Positions 57,799 to 64,000 of a stretch of DNA of 64,000 nt are shown piece after piece (within the stretch, counting starts at the first letter, position 1; every line of letters starts with the position of its first letter). The stretch comes from Candidatus Saccharimonadota bacterium (GTDB taxonomy: Bacteria > Patescibacteriota > Saccharimonadia > Saccharimonadales > Saccharimonadaceae). The notes under the pieces were generated by a model. It saw only the letters and a program-made list of their open reading frames with translations. It did not search any database and had not been told where the DNA came from. A program made the translations under genes and the position numbers. Where the stretch lies: NCBI GenBank assembly GCA_024699125.1, contig JAILQE010000004.1, forward strand, positions 16,573 to 80,572. The letters run 5' to 3'.

Positions 57799-59028
57799 TT
57801 ATTTTTTACTGCCACTATAAACTTTTAACAACTTTTCGACCTGAATTGATTGCTTTTTCTCGCCACGATGTTTAATCATAGTTTCGCTCATTTTAGCGAT
57901 TTTTTCTGGATGCTCATAGAGCTCGTCAATTGCCTTAGCAAGATCTGCCGGCTCCGGACCATCAGCTAGCACATAACCACCGCTCGGCATGATTTCTTTC
58001 ATATCAGGATCACAAATCAAAACTGGCATACCGCGCACCACGGCTTCCACAATCGTCATTGGCTGGTTGTCGAAATGATACGAGGCGAGCACCGATAGCT
58101 GGCAATTATTCATCTTTTCAAGAATCAAATCACGTTCAATGTGACCATAAAACTTCACATTCAAATTATGTTTCTTGGCATAACGCTTGGCCTTTTTCTC
58201 CTCCAAGCCATCACCAAAAGCCGAGAGAGAATAAGGACACTTGACCATCGTGAGGGCCTCGAGGAATTGCATAATATGTTTGTTCTTATCAAGGCGGCTA
58301 TTCCAAATAATATTAAACTTGTTTCCAGGCTTTAGCTCGCGCACCGGCACTTTTTCGAGCACAAAATCATCCTCGACGCCGTTTGAAACTACATCCATCG
58401 GGCGCTTCACGCCATATTCTTTGAGCTTAGCGCCAAAATGATGCGACGGCGTCAAAACTACGTCGGCCTGGTTGGCATGATTTACCATCAACGTCCACAT
58501 CTTTGCGCTGGCACGGCTACGCGCCAAATTATTGTCTTTTTTGACTTTAGATTCATGTGGCAAATACCACGAATGGAACCAATTTAAAAGCGTAGCGACG
58601 ATTAAACGAAACGGCGCTGGTACCATATCATGCACACCTTCGTCCTCGCGTCCATGCATAGTTTGAACCAAACGAATCTTATACTTTTTGGCCAAACGAA
58701 TACCAGCAATCGAACAGCCACCTTCATAATGCACGTGCACAACATCAAAATTTGGAAATTCTGGGAAGTTTTTTAACACCCATTTTTCAATCTTAGCCGG
58801 GCGACGCGCAATCGGCACTAGTGGTTTAAAGAAAACTTTACAAGTTGGCACAATAAAAATATTCTTGTCGGCCAACTTCCTAATTTCAGCTTCGCTGCGT
58901 TTAAAACCCGAAGTAAAAAGATAAACTTCGTGGCCCAATTTTTCGAGCTGATTTTTTTGGGCGCGAATTGAGGTTACAATACCCCCAGTAATATCCAGAA
59001 AAACATCCGTAAAAATCGCAATTTTCAT
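57799..59028 (-). CDS. GT4-family glycosyltransferase
   Basis: 409 aa, two Rossmann-like domains. IAIFTDVFLDITGGIVTSI at the N-terminus, VHVHYEGGCSIAG, SNGVEDDF, IIWNSRLDKNK, and the donor-site EAVVRGMPVLICD near the C-terminus (E-x7-E region). The closest general type is the diacylglycerol glucosyltransferase group, so it may make a glycolipid, fitting the neighbouring phospholipid enzyme and galU. A TGATAAAAT box on the minus strand ends 8 nt before the ATG. Confidence 0.88.
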   Translation of the reverse strand: MKIAIFTDVFLDITGGIVTSIRAQKNQLEKLGHEVYLFTSGFKRSEAEIRKLADKNIFIVPTCKVFFKPLVPIARRPAKIEKWVLKNFPEFPNFDVVHVHYEGGCSIAGIRLAKKYKIRLVQTMHGREDEGVHDMVPAPFRLIVATLLNWFHSWYLPHESKVKKDNNLARSRASAKMWTLMVNHANQADVVLTPSHHFGAKLKEYGVKRPMDVVSNGVEDDFVLEKVPVRELKPGNKFNIIWNSRLDKNKHIMQFLEALTMVKCPYSLSAFGDGLEEKKAKRYAKKHNLNVKFYGHIERDLILEKMNNCQLSVLASYHFDNQPMTIVEAVVRGMPVLICDPDMKEIMPSGGYVLADGPEPADLAKAIDELYEHPEKIAKMSETMIKHRGEKKQSIQVEKLLKVYSGSKK

Positions 59029-59045
59029 ACTCTTTTATTTTATCA

Positions 59046-59054
59046 TGTTACAAT
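59046..59054 (+). promoter_or_regulatory. Extended -10 of metK (TGTTACAAT)
   Basis: Start expected near 59061, giving a ~100-nt leader that contains the SAM riboswitch. Confidence 0.6.
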
Positions 59055-59072
59055 AGATACATTAACAATTTA

Positions 59073-59162
59073 ATATCAAGAAGGGGCGAGGGAGCGGCCC
59101 GGCGACCCCCTACCAACCTACATCTGCAAGGTGGTAATTCCGACCAAAGAAAGGAAAGATAT
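59073..59162 (+). promoter_or_regulatory. SAM-I (S-box)-like riboswitch of metK
   Basis: The leader contains the S-box core in order: ATCAAGA, GAGGGA (59088-59093), GGCCC (59096-59100), a GA-containing turn, CCAACC (59113-59118), and GGTGGTAATTCC (59130-59141) then ACC. The outer stem P1 can form between ATATC (59073-59077) and GATAT (59158-59162), the latter running into the start codon. SAM binding would then hide the AAAGG site and ATG, i.e. translational control. No terminator is present. Placement before the SAM synthetase gene is strong support. Confidence 0.82.
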
Positions 59163-60126
59163 GTTCTATCGAACCGCGGAGAGCGTTTCTCCGAAACACC
59201 CAGACAAACTTTGTGACCAAATTAGCGATGCTATTTTGGATGCGTATCTCGCTCAGGATCCAGATGCGCGCGTAGCTGCCGAAACCTGTGGCGGCCATGG
59301 CGTCGTTTTTGTGACTGGCGAAATTACTTCAACTGCCGAAGATGTCGACATCGAAAAAATCGTCAAACGCATCGCCGGTAATGACCTCGAAGTTCACACT
59401 AAAATCGTTAAACAATCTCCAGAAATCGCCCAGGGTGTTGATACTGGTGGTGCTGGCGACCAGGGAATTATGATCGGCTACGCTTGCGATGAAACCCCAG
59501 AACTTCTCCCACGCGAAGTCGTGCTTTCACGCCGCCTCAACCAATTTATTTACGAAAAATTCCCATTTGACGGCAAAACCCAAGTTACGATCGCCCCAGA
59601 TGACTCGATTGATTCTATCGTGGCTAGCTTCCAAAATGCGCCAAAGGCTGAGCTCGAACAATTAGTGCGCAATTTTATCGCCAAAGAAGGCCTTACCGGC
59701 AAATTAGAGCTTCATATCAACCCAGCTGGCGACTGGAACCAAGGTGGTTTCGATGCCGATACTGGCCTTACCGGCCGCAAACTTATCGTCGACAACTACG
59801 GCCCACGCGTTGCGATCGGTGGTGGTTGTTACTCCGGTAAAGACCCGTCCAAAGTAGACCGCTCTGCCGCCTACATGGCTCGCCGTATCGCCGTAGATTA
59901 TTTGCGCAAACGCGGCGCCCACGAAGTCTTGGTGCGCCTTGCCTACGCCATTGGCTACGCTGAACCACTTGAAAAAACCGTAATTATCGACGGCAAACCA
60001 GAAGAAATCGAAGGCTACGATCTTACCCCACGCGGCATCATCAAGTTCCTTGATTTGAAACGCCCAATTTACGAAGCATCCGCTCGCTACGGACATTACG
60101 GCGAAGGTTTCGACTGGGATAAATAA
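59161..60126 (+). CDS. metK: S-adenosylmethionine synthetase, compact form
   Basis: 321 aa, against 380-400 in most bacteria. Condenses Met and ATP to SAM. SVSPKHPDKLCDQISDAILDA, GGHGVVFVTGE, the ATP loop GGAGDQGIMIGYA, DTGLTGRKLIVDNYG and GGGCYSGKDPSKVDRSAAYMAR are conserved; loops between them are shortened. The ATG at MFYRTAES follows GAAAGGAAAG; an in-frame codon at 59131 lies inside the riboswitch and is rejected. Confidence 0.95.
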   Translation: MFYRTAESVSPKHPDKLCDQISDAILDAYLAQDPDARVAAETCGGHGVVFVTGEITSTAEDVDIEKIVKRIAGNDLEVHTKIVKQSPEIAQGVDTGGAGDQGIMIGYACDETPELLPREVVLSRRLNQFIYEKFPFDGKTQVTIAPDDSIDSIVASFQNAPKAELEQLVRNFIAKEGLTGKLELHINPAGDWNQGGFDADTGLTGRKLIVDNYGPRVAIGGGCYSGKDPSKVDRSAAYMARRIAVDYLRKRGAHEVLVRLAYAIGYAEPLEKTVIIDGKPEEIEGYDLTPRGIIKFLDLKRPIYEASARYGHYGEGFDWDK

Positions 60127-60135
60127 TTTGTACAA

Positions 60136-60164
60136 AAATAGCTCCCGCGCGGGAGCTATTTTTT
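60136..60164 (+). terminator. Terminator of metK
   Basis: AAATAGCTCCCGC / GCGGGAGCTATTT palindrome with T run, usable in both directions. Confidence 0.9.
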
Positions 60165-60176
60165 AGACTCAAACTA

Positions 60177-61277
60177 TTATTCTTCCTCTTTAGGTTCTTC
60201 TACTTTCGTTTTTTGTGCAACTTTTTTGTCAAAAATCGAAGTGAGGATAATACCAAAACCAATCAAAGTGCATACAGAATTTATCATCCAACCAACCACT
60301 GGGATATACCCAACCACTGCCATTAGAATCAGTACAATCGTTGAGCTAAGAATCGTACTTTGTTTTGGCATAATTTTGCCACCAATAAACGCCGCGAATA
60401 CCGTAGCAGAAAGCACGATAGCGATAATAAACGCAAAGAGCAAAAGTAGTGCTGCCGGAATACCAACAACCGTAACCGTAAGTAGGGCTACGATTAGCGG
60501 GATTATAATCACACCAAGAAGACCGACGCCAAGATTTACTAACACATATTTCGTGTCAGCTGCCTCAGCTTTTTCTTTGAGGCCATTAAAGAATCTCCTA
60601 GCAATCAGGATAAATACTACCGCAATGACGATAGATGATGCCAAACAGAGTACCGCAAAGATAATTTTGAGATTGTTGTTCCAACGGAAGCTTAGGAGAA
60701 TCGGGCGATAAGTTTCAATCTCGCCAGCCACCATAGTATCTTTGCCAACGACATTCAAATCCTCGTTATAGACAAAGGTTCCACCAATCTTAACGTCGCC
60801 AATAATTTCAACTTCGGCCGCCGCCACTCTCAAATCGCCACCAACCGTGACATTGTTTAATACAATCTTGCTTGCTGTGGCAAACACAGAACCTGGAATA
60901 TTGCTATTGATTTCGATTTTGCTACCAGCGGCATAAAAATCTCTTGCAATCTTAGCCTCCTTGGCTACGACAATTTCGTTACCAAAAGCAAACAAGTCTT
61001 TTTCATAATTACCACTAGTGACTAGTTTATTGCCAGCGTGAAAACCATATTCGTAACTACCTTTGTTCTCAACCTTGTCACCAAAAGCAAAGTCGATACC
61101 GTGCACCACGGCGCCATCTTCAACTTCGTTACCAGCAAAAAACGCGCTAGAATTATACTCACCCTCCGCCTTGAATTCATAATCACCATTAAATCTAAGG
61201 TCCGATTGCGCGGCCAACACAGTAGTTGGAGTCAACGCAAACATGGCACTTAGCAAAATACCAATTAGTTTTTTCAT
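60177..61277 (-). CDS. Bactofilin-like polymer domain with C-terminal membrane helices
   Basis: 366 aa. Signal peptide (LIGILLSAMFALTPTTVLAA), then ~180 residues of short regular strands (DYEFKAEGEYNSSAFFAGNEV, GDLRVAAAEVEIIGDVKIGG) typical of the bactofilin-like beta-solenoid, then four helices (from IIFAVLCLASSIVIAVVFILIA) and an acidic/basic tail. Outward-facing bactofilin-like membrane proteins of this plan are common and poorly understood. AAAGGAGG precedes the ATG and TATAAT lies at 61295-61300 (minus strand). Confidence 0.8.
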   Translation of the reverse strand: MKKLIGILLSAMFALTPTTVLAAQSDLRFNGDYEFKAEGEYNSSAFFAGNEVEDGAVVHGIDFAFGDKVENKGSYEYGFHAGNKLVTSGNYEKDLFAFGNEIVVAKEAKIARDFYAAGSKIEINSNIPGSVFATASKIVLNNVTVGGDLRVAAAEVEIIGDVKIGGTFVYNEDLNVVGKDTMVAGEIETYRPILLSFRWNNNLKIIFAVLCLASSIVIAVVFILIARRFFNGLKEKAEAADTKYVLVNLGVGLLGVIIIPLIVALLTVTVVGIPAALLLLFAFIIAIVLSATVFAAFIGGKIMPKQSTILSSTIVLILMAVVGYIPVVGWMINSVCTLIGFGIILTSIFDKKVAQKTKVEEPKEEE

Positions 61278-61325
61278 TAAACCTCCTTTTCTTAATTATA
61301 TAAGTCTTTATGCTTAAAGTCTAGT

Positions 61326-61359
61326 GGGCGGGAAGGGAAGACGCTCGCGGGAAGGGAAA
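61326..61359. repeat. Two copies of GCGGGAAGGGAA
   Basis: Short direct repeats in the GC-rich start of the 444-nt gap after the bactofilin-like gene. The next ~50 nt are CTCGCT-rich and include GATTCGAACC, which looks like a tRNA T-arm on the minus strand but does not pair as one. Confidence 0.5.
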
Positions 61360-61412
61360 GGGATCTCGCTCGCTAAAGCTCGCTCGATTCGAACCCTGCG
61401 GACTCATCCTAA

Positions 61413-61458
61413 CCAAAGATAAAAAAATAAGCCTAAAGGCTTGTTTTTTTATCTTTGG
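61413..61458. terminator. Near-perfect 21-bp hairpin, bidirectional terminator
   Basis: CCAAAGATAAAAAAATAAGCC and GGCTTGTTTTTTTATCTTTGG pair around TAAA with one G-U. Either strand has AAGCC / GGCTT followed by seven T. Confidence 0.85.
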
Positions 61459-61497
61459 TGGACGTCCGGTGACAATGTTTACACCCAGGACGACCAT
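61421..61497 (-). ncRNA. Candidate short RNA, about 75 nt
   Basis: On the minus strand, TGCTATAAT (61504-61512) is followed by a hairpin CGTCC-TGGGTG / CACC-GGACG and then the terminator at 61413-61458. No ribosome site. A promoter and terminator 75 nt apart suggest a small RNA; the -35 is poor. Confidence 0.45.
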
Positions 61498-61614
61498 AAA
61501 ACCATTATAGCATACTCTGATTTTATCTATGAAAACTTATCTGAAATCAACAAAGAAACCGAGCGCTGGATAGGTATTTTGTGGAACAACTATCAGGAGT
61601 GGCTTTTGAAATAA
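61423..61614 (+). pseudogene. 3' fragment of a gene, no start
   Basis: A 64-codon open frame without a usable ATG. Its last ~35 codons look coding (SDFIYENLSEINKETERWIG, then ILWNNYQEWLLK) and end in TAA. The upstream part runs into the hairpin at 61413-61458. It is probably the remaining C-terminus of a lost gene; the family is not recognised. Confidence 0.45.
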
Positions 61615-61668
61615 ACACGGTAAGAGAATTACATTATAATATTAAACATAGTGTTATAGGACTGAAAG

Positions 61669-61714
61669 CAAGGGCTGGTCGCGGCTTTCCACAAAGCAAG
61701 CGACCAAGCCCTTG
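61669..61714 (-). terminator. Hairpin behind the Cas2-like gene
   Basis: CAAGGGCTGGTCGC / GCGACCAAGCCCTTG (one bulge), just after the stop codon on the minus strand; only weakly T-rich afterwards. Confidence 0.6.
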
Positions 61715-61721
61715 TATTACG

Positions 61722-61997
61722 TTAATGATTATTCATCCAATCAGTAACGTCTCGTGGTAAGTTATATGCAGCCCAAGCATTGAGCGGGATTGTCGCTACA
61801 AATAATCTATCATTAGAATCTAAGTAGGGCTTCAAAGATTCGCGAATGTCGACGCACGACTTCTCGCAACTTACTAGCCAGAATGATTCTAACGGCTTTG
61901 CCCATCCACCCAATCCCTTAATTGCCTCTATGAGTTGGGCATAGGATTGCGATGTTTCTGGTTTGCCTAGGTCATAAGAAATAACTTTTACGGACAT
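61722..61997 (-). CDS. Cas2/VapD-like small protein ('SinR family')
   Basis: 91 aa ferredoxin-like fold. VKVISYDLGKPETSQSYAQLIEAIKGLGGW, LESFWLV, and LDSNDRLFVATI follow the strand-helix-strand pattern of the Cas2/VapD superfamily, in the branch often labelled SinR-like, with Asp9 after the first strand as the putative metal ligand. No cas1 or CRISPR repeats are in the window, so a CRISPR role is unlikely; VapD-like members are RNases in some toxin-antitoxin pairs. Only a weak GAGAAG ribosome site. Confidence 0.65.
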   Translation of the reverse strand: MSVKVISYDLGKPETSQSYAQLIEAIKGLGGWAKPLESFWLVSCEKSCVDIRESLKPYLDSNDRLFVATIPLNAWAAYNLPRDVTDWMNNH

Positions 61998-62057
61998 CTT
62001 GCTTCTCTATTCTTTCCGCCAGTTATCTCTTCGTTCGTGGACATTAAATTATGCTTA

Positions 62058-62066
62058 TGGTAAAAT
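62058..62066 (+). promoter_or_regulatory. Extended -10 (TGGTAAAAT) of a short RNA
   Basis: Lies in the 286-nt gap between the Cas2-like gene and the antitoxin; no clear -35. Confidence 0.4.
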
Positions 62067-62072
62067 AAGAAT

Positions 62073-62128
62073 GTAAAGCTTAACGGGCTTTTTACAGAAG
62101 AGACACTTTTCGAAGGTGTCTTCTTTTT
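62073..62128 (+). ncRNA. Candidate short RNA, about 55 nt, next to the toxin-antitoxin pair
   Basis: GTAAAG / CTTTTTAC stem, then GAAGAGACAC / GTGTCTTC terminator with five T, starting 7 nt after a -10 box. No coding frame. Confidence 0.4.
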
Positions 62129-62230
62129 ACCTCCCAAGCCCCGTCGAGCTTGGTTAATATTATCGTAGCATACCCATAAGCACATGTCAATAATCAATCA
62201 TAAAATTGTAAATATTTTTAACATAAACAG

Positions 62231-62259
62231 TTGCATTTTAATACAACGTGCGTTATAAT
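62231..62259 (+). promoter_or_regulatory. Promoter of the toxin-antitoxin operon, TTGCAT-17-TATAAT
   Basis: About 25 nt before the antitoxin start; the protein's own HTH domain is the likely repressor. Confidence 0.8.
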
Positions 62260-62283
62260 ATACTTAACATAAGCGAAAGGAAT

Positions 62284-63012
62284 ATGGTTATGAGTGGGCA
62301 AATATCAAATAATATTACCAAGGCACGACAAGCTCGGGGATACTCTCAAGAGCAAGTTGCGCACATCATTGGTGTTAGTCGCCCTACATATATCAATATT
62401 GAAGCTGGCAAAAAAGAATTGACCGTCAGTCAAGCAGAGGCACTATCCTCTGTGTTGCGTGTAGGAATTGACGATATACTCGGTATTTCCGACGGCTCTT
62501 CTGTTTTCTCTGACGTAATGGCATCTACTGACAAATATAAACAGATTATTCTTAATGCTATCCGATATGGCGCTGATAAAAGCGATGGCAAAATCACGAA
62601 AACCAAACTTGCTAAACTTGTCTATCTTGCGGACTTTATTTGGTATTACGAAAACTCGAAACCAATGTCCGGAATGACTTATCGTAAACTTCCGCGCGGT
62701 CCAGTATCTGACGTTTATTTCCGCGCCCTAGACGAAATGGAAGAAGACGGGACAATCAAACGCGAACCAAGCGGTAAAGCTGTTATGTTTTCATTGGTCG
62801 AAAAAGAAGCCCCCACTGGCAAATTGTCAAAGGAAGAAGCCGATTTAATCAAAAGAATAGGTGAAGCGTGGCAGGGAAAATCCACAGACGATATAGTTAA
62901 TTTTACGCACGAACAATTGCCGTGGCAAATTTGTTTAGATGGCGAGGCGATTCCATATAGTTTAATTTTCCAAGAAGAACCGGAGAAAATATATGGACCA
63001 GCACAAGTATAA
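62284..63012 (+). CDS. Panacea-type antitoxin with XRE DNA-binding domain
   Basis: 242 aa. An N-terminal XRE helix-turn-helix (KARQARGYSQEQVAHIIGVSRPTYINIEAGK) is joined to a Panacea/DUF4065 domain (KITKTKLAKLVYLADFIWYYE, MTYRKLPRGPVSDVYFRALDEM, PWQICLDGEAIPYSLIF). Panacea proteins are antitoxins that neutralise many unrelated toxins (panAT systems). The start MVMSGQ follows AGCGAAAGGA; an earlier codon at 62248 lies inside the promoter. It overlaps the toxin gene by 20 nt. Confidence 0.85.
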   Translation: MVMSGQISNNITKARQARGYSQEQVAHIIGVSRPTYINIEAGKKELTVSQAEALSSVLRVGIDDILGISDGSSVFSDVMASTDKYKQIILNAIRYGADKSDGKITKTKLAKLVYLADFIWYYENSKPMSGMTYRKLPRGPVSDVYFRALDEMEEDGTIKREPSGKAVMFSLVEKEAPTGKLSKEEADLIKRIGEAWQGKSTDDIVNFTHEQLPWQICLDGEAIPYSLIFQEEPEKIYGPAQV

Positions 63013-63394
63013 AGTTGTTTTTGAGGATTTTACAAAGCGACATTTTATTAAGAATTTCGAGAAGAAATACAAGTCGCAATGGAATAAAACTCAAGATGAC
63101 ATTATATTTGTGTGTGAACACATTGAAAATATGCTCTTAACTAAGCGCGCTGATTTAATATCAGTCGCGGACAATTATCGTTTAGTAAAATTAGACTTTG
63201 CAATTTTTGGACTAAAAATCTCCCCTAAGTCTTCTGGGAATAGATGCATTTTATTGTTGGACGACGATATGAGAATTGTCAAAGTGCTATTGGTTTATTC
63301 TAAAAATGACATTCCTACCCGCAACGAAACGCAAGAATGGAAGAATATTATAAAAGACCAGTATCCAAATATAAGAGAGATATTCAACTTATAG
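62993..63394 (+). CDS. RelE/ParE-like toxin of the panAT pair
   Basis: 133 aa. A basic N-terminal helix pair (FTKRHFIKNFEKKYKSQW), then a four-strand sheet with SVADNYRLVKLDFAIFGLKISPK, NRCILLLDDDMRIVKVLLVYSKNDI, in the pattern of RelE/HigB-type mRNA interferases. The GGAG site lies within the end of the antitoxin gene. Assignment comes from the fold pattern and position. Confidence 0.7.
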   Translation: MDQHKYKVVFEDFTKRHFIKNFEKKYKSQWNKTQDDIIFVCEHIENMLLTKRADLISVADNYRLVKLDFAIFGLKISPKSSGNRCILLLDDDMRIVKVLLVYSKNDIPTRNETQEWKNIIKDQYPNIREIFNL

Positions 63395-63633
63395 GAAGGT
63401 AAAAAATAAAAGCTAAAACTGGTACGAATGAAGAAAATACCAGATTTTGCGATTAAACGTGAGATTTCATCAAAAGCACCTCTTATTTCCGGTATTCGTG
63501 AAGTGATATTTATTATTATAGTACTAATTTCTGGCAAATCTGCCACAATTGGCAGTAGAAGCCTATTCCCCAAAAACAAAAAAAATTCAATTTTGGGGAA
63601 TACATGTTAATAATTAAATTATTATGAAAATAA
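63395..63633. other. Gap without a convincing gene
   Basis: Open frames of about 60 and 94 codons exist on opposite strands but lack ribosome sites and coding character. A TTCCCCAAAA / TTTTGGGGAA inverted repeat (about 63563-63600) is present. I see nothing else. Confidence 0.5.
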
Positions 63634-63637
63634 ACAT

Positions 63638-63661
63638 CCACCAGCCTAGCTGGTGGTTTTT
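63638..63661 (+). terminator. Intrinsic terminator
   Basis: CCACCAGC / GCTGGTGG hairpin with TTTTT, about 240 nt after the toxin gene. Confidence 0.85.
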
Positions 63662-63715
63662 CTTGTGCGGGCGTAGCCCTTTCGTTCCTCGCTGACGCGT
63701 GGAACGCGTGAGCAG

Positions 63716-64000
63716 CCTGTCAGCTGCGTAACTTACGCTATTTCTTAGAAAATATCCCGCTGTTATCCAGTGTCAATTGTCGACCAAGCTTGTCTACTTT
63801 GAGTTGGTTTTGAATATACTCCGCTATCCTCGCCGTATTCTTGCCAACAGTATCTACATAGTATCCTCGACGCCAGAATAGGCGCCGATATTTCGGCGCA
63901 AAAACTAGGTGATATTTACAATTCCACTTCGTATGACTTAAACTATTTATATCGTTAACGGACATAAAACTCCTTTTTGTATATTTATCTAGCTGACAGG
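63716..64000 (-). mobile_element. Remnant of an IS200-type element
   Basis: Encloses an internally deleted IS200 transposase. CCTGTCAGCT (63716-63725) and AGCTGACAGG (63991-64000) form a perfect 10-bp inverted pair at its borders, the second ending at the window edge. GCGTAACTTACGC (63725-63737) is a subterminal hairpin like those at IS200 ends. Confidence 0.65.
63738..63965 (-). pseudogene. tnpA: IS200/IS605-family TnpA with internal deletion
   Basis: 75 aa, against about 150 for intact TnpA. The N-terminus (SLSHTKWNCKYHLVFAPKYRR) joins directly to the C-terminal part (FWRRGYYVDTVGKNTARI, then AEYIQNQL). The missing ~75 residues include the HUH (HxH) metal site, so it cannot act alone, although the helix with the Tyr of AEYIQ is kept. 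The junction is in frame and the frame is otherwise open. SD-like AGGAG precedes the start on the minus strand. Confidence 0.85.

Noticed and set aside
61374..61405. Possible tRNA on the minus strand (GGTTCGAATC)
   Set aside because: The T-stem does not pair and no acceptor, anticodon or D arm can be fitted around it.
61988..62197. 69-codon open frame on the minus strand
   Set aside because: No ribosome site, frame overlaps the terminator of the short RNA, and the peptide has no coding character.
61722..62283. CRISPR-Cas locus suggested by the Cas2-like protein
   Set aside because: No direct repeats with spacers, no cas1 and no effector gene are present.
63428..63610. 60-codon open frame after the toxin
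   Set aside because: No ribosome site, and it runs through an inverted repeat; the peptide resembles no domain.

Overview
The window reads as chromosomal DNA of a small-genome bacterium of the Candidate Phyla Radiation, most probably a Saccharibacteria (TM7) relative. Genes are densely packed with 1-20 nt gaps and many 1-8 nt overlaps. Several enzymes are trimmed: EF-Ts 196 aa, MetK 321 aa, a ProRS without its editing insert. TGA is used as an ordinary stop (e.g. smpB), which argues against the CPR groups that recode it. A Gram-positive style surface (sortase, sortase substrates, FemX-like bridge enzymes, PBP1A, MurJ) sits beside almost no biosynthesis. The lineage is an inference from these traits, not from a search.

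Layout. 1-6043: a truncated CmpB-type membrane protein, two unknown small genes, then a surface-protein locus (WxL-like protein, two DUF916-like anchored proteins, a repeat protein with a VPNTG anchor) that resembles the WxL/csc clusters of Firmicutes. 6.1-14.2 kb: rpmE, a structured RNA, rpsB-tsf-frr-uppS-rseP-CPBP protease-proS-greA, interrupted by very long palindromes. 14.2-15.8 kb: three small membrane proteins on the minus strand, each with its own promoter. 15.9-25.1 kb: lysS-uvrB, a phosphoketolase split into two overlapping genes, a PIN/TRAM protein, and a convergent PBP1A gene. 25.1-38.2 kb: sortase substrate and sortase, murJ, gatCA-[TM/HEPN-like]-gatB, fusA, two unknown genes, two non-coding RNA candidates, tuf. 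38.3-48.2 kb: small membrane proteins, a third DUF916-like protein, rpsJ, a five-gene cell-wall operon (MurF-like, hydrolase, DegT-type, two FemX-like), galU and small basic proteins. 48.3-61.3 kb: a large BspA-like surface protein, dnaE-smpB-DUF3137-xth-YjeF-like, CDP-alcohol transferase and GT4 on the minus strand, metK under a SAM riboswitch, and a bactofilin-like membrane protein. 61.3-64 kb is accessory DNA: hairpins and short RNAs, a gene fragment, a Cas2/VapD-like gene, a Panacea-type toxin-antitoxin pair, and an internally deleted IS200 transposase.

Gene expression shows two classes. Some genes have an AGGAGG-type ribosome site. A second class (rseP, proS, lysS, phosphoketolase, PBP1A, murJ, gatC, MurF-like, dnaE, smpB, a DUF916-like gene and others) has an extended -10 box (TGnTATAAT) whose last base lies 6-9 nt before the start codon and has no room for a ribosome site, which predicts leaderless mRNA. 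Many of these -10 boxes begin directly at the stop codon of the previous gene.

The observations most worth following are the leaderless promoter class, the two-gene phosphoketolase, EF-G with both guanine-specificity motifs changed, the csc-like surface locus, three unassigned structured RNAs, and a family of long intergenic palindromes, two of which share the same loop motif.
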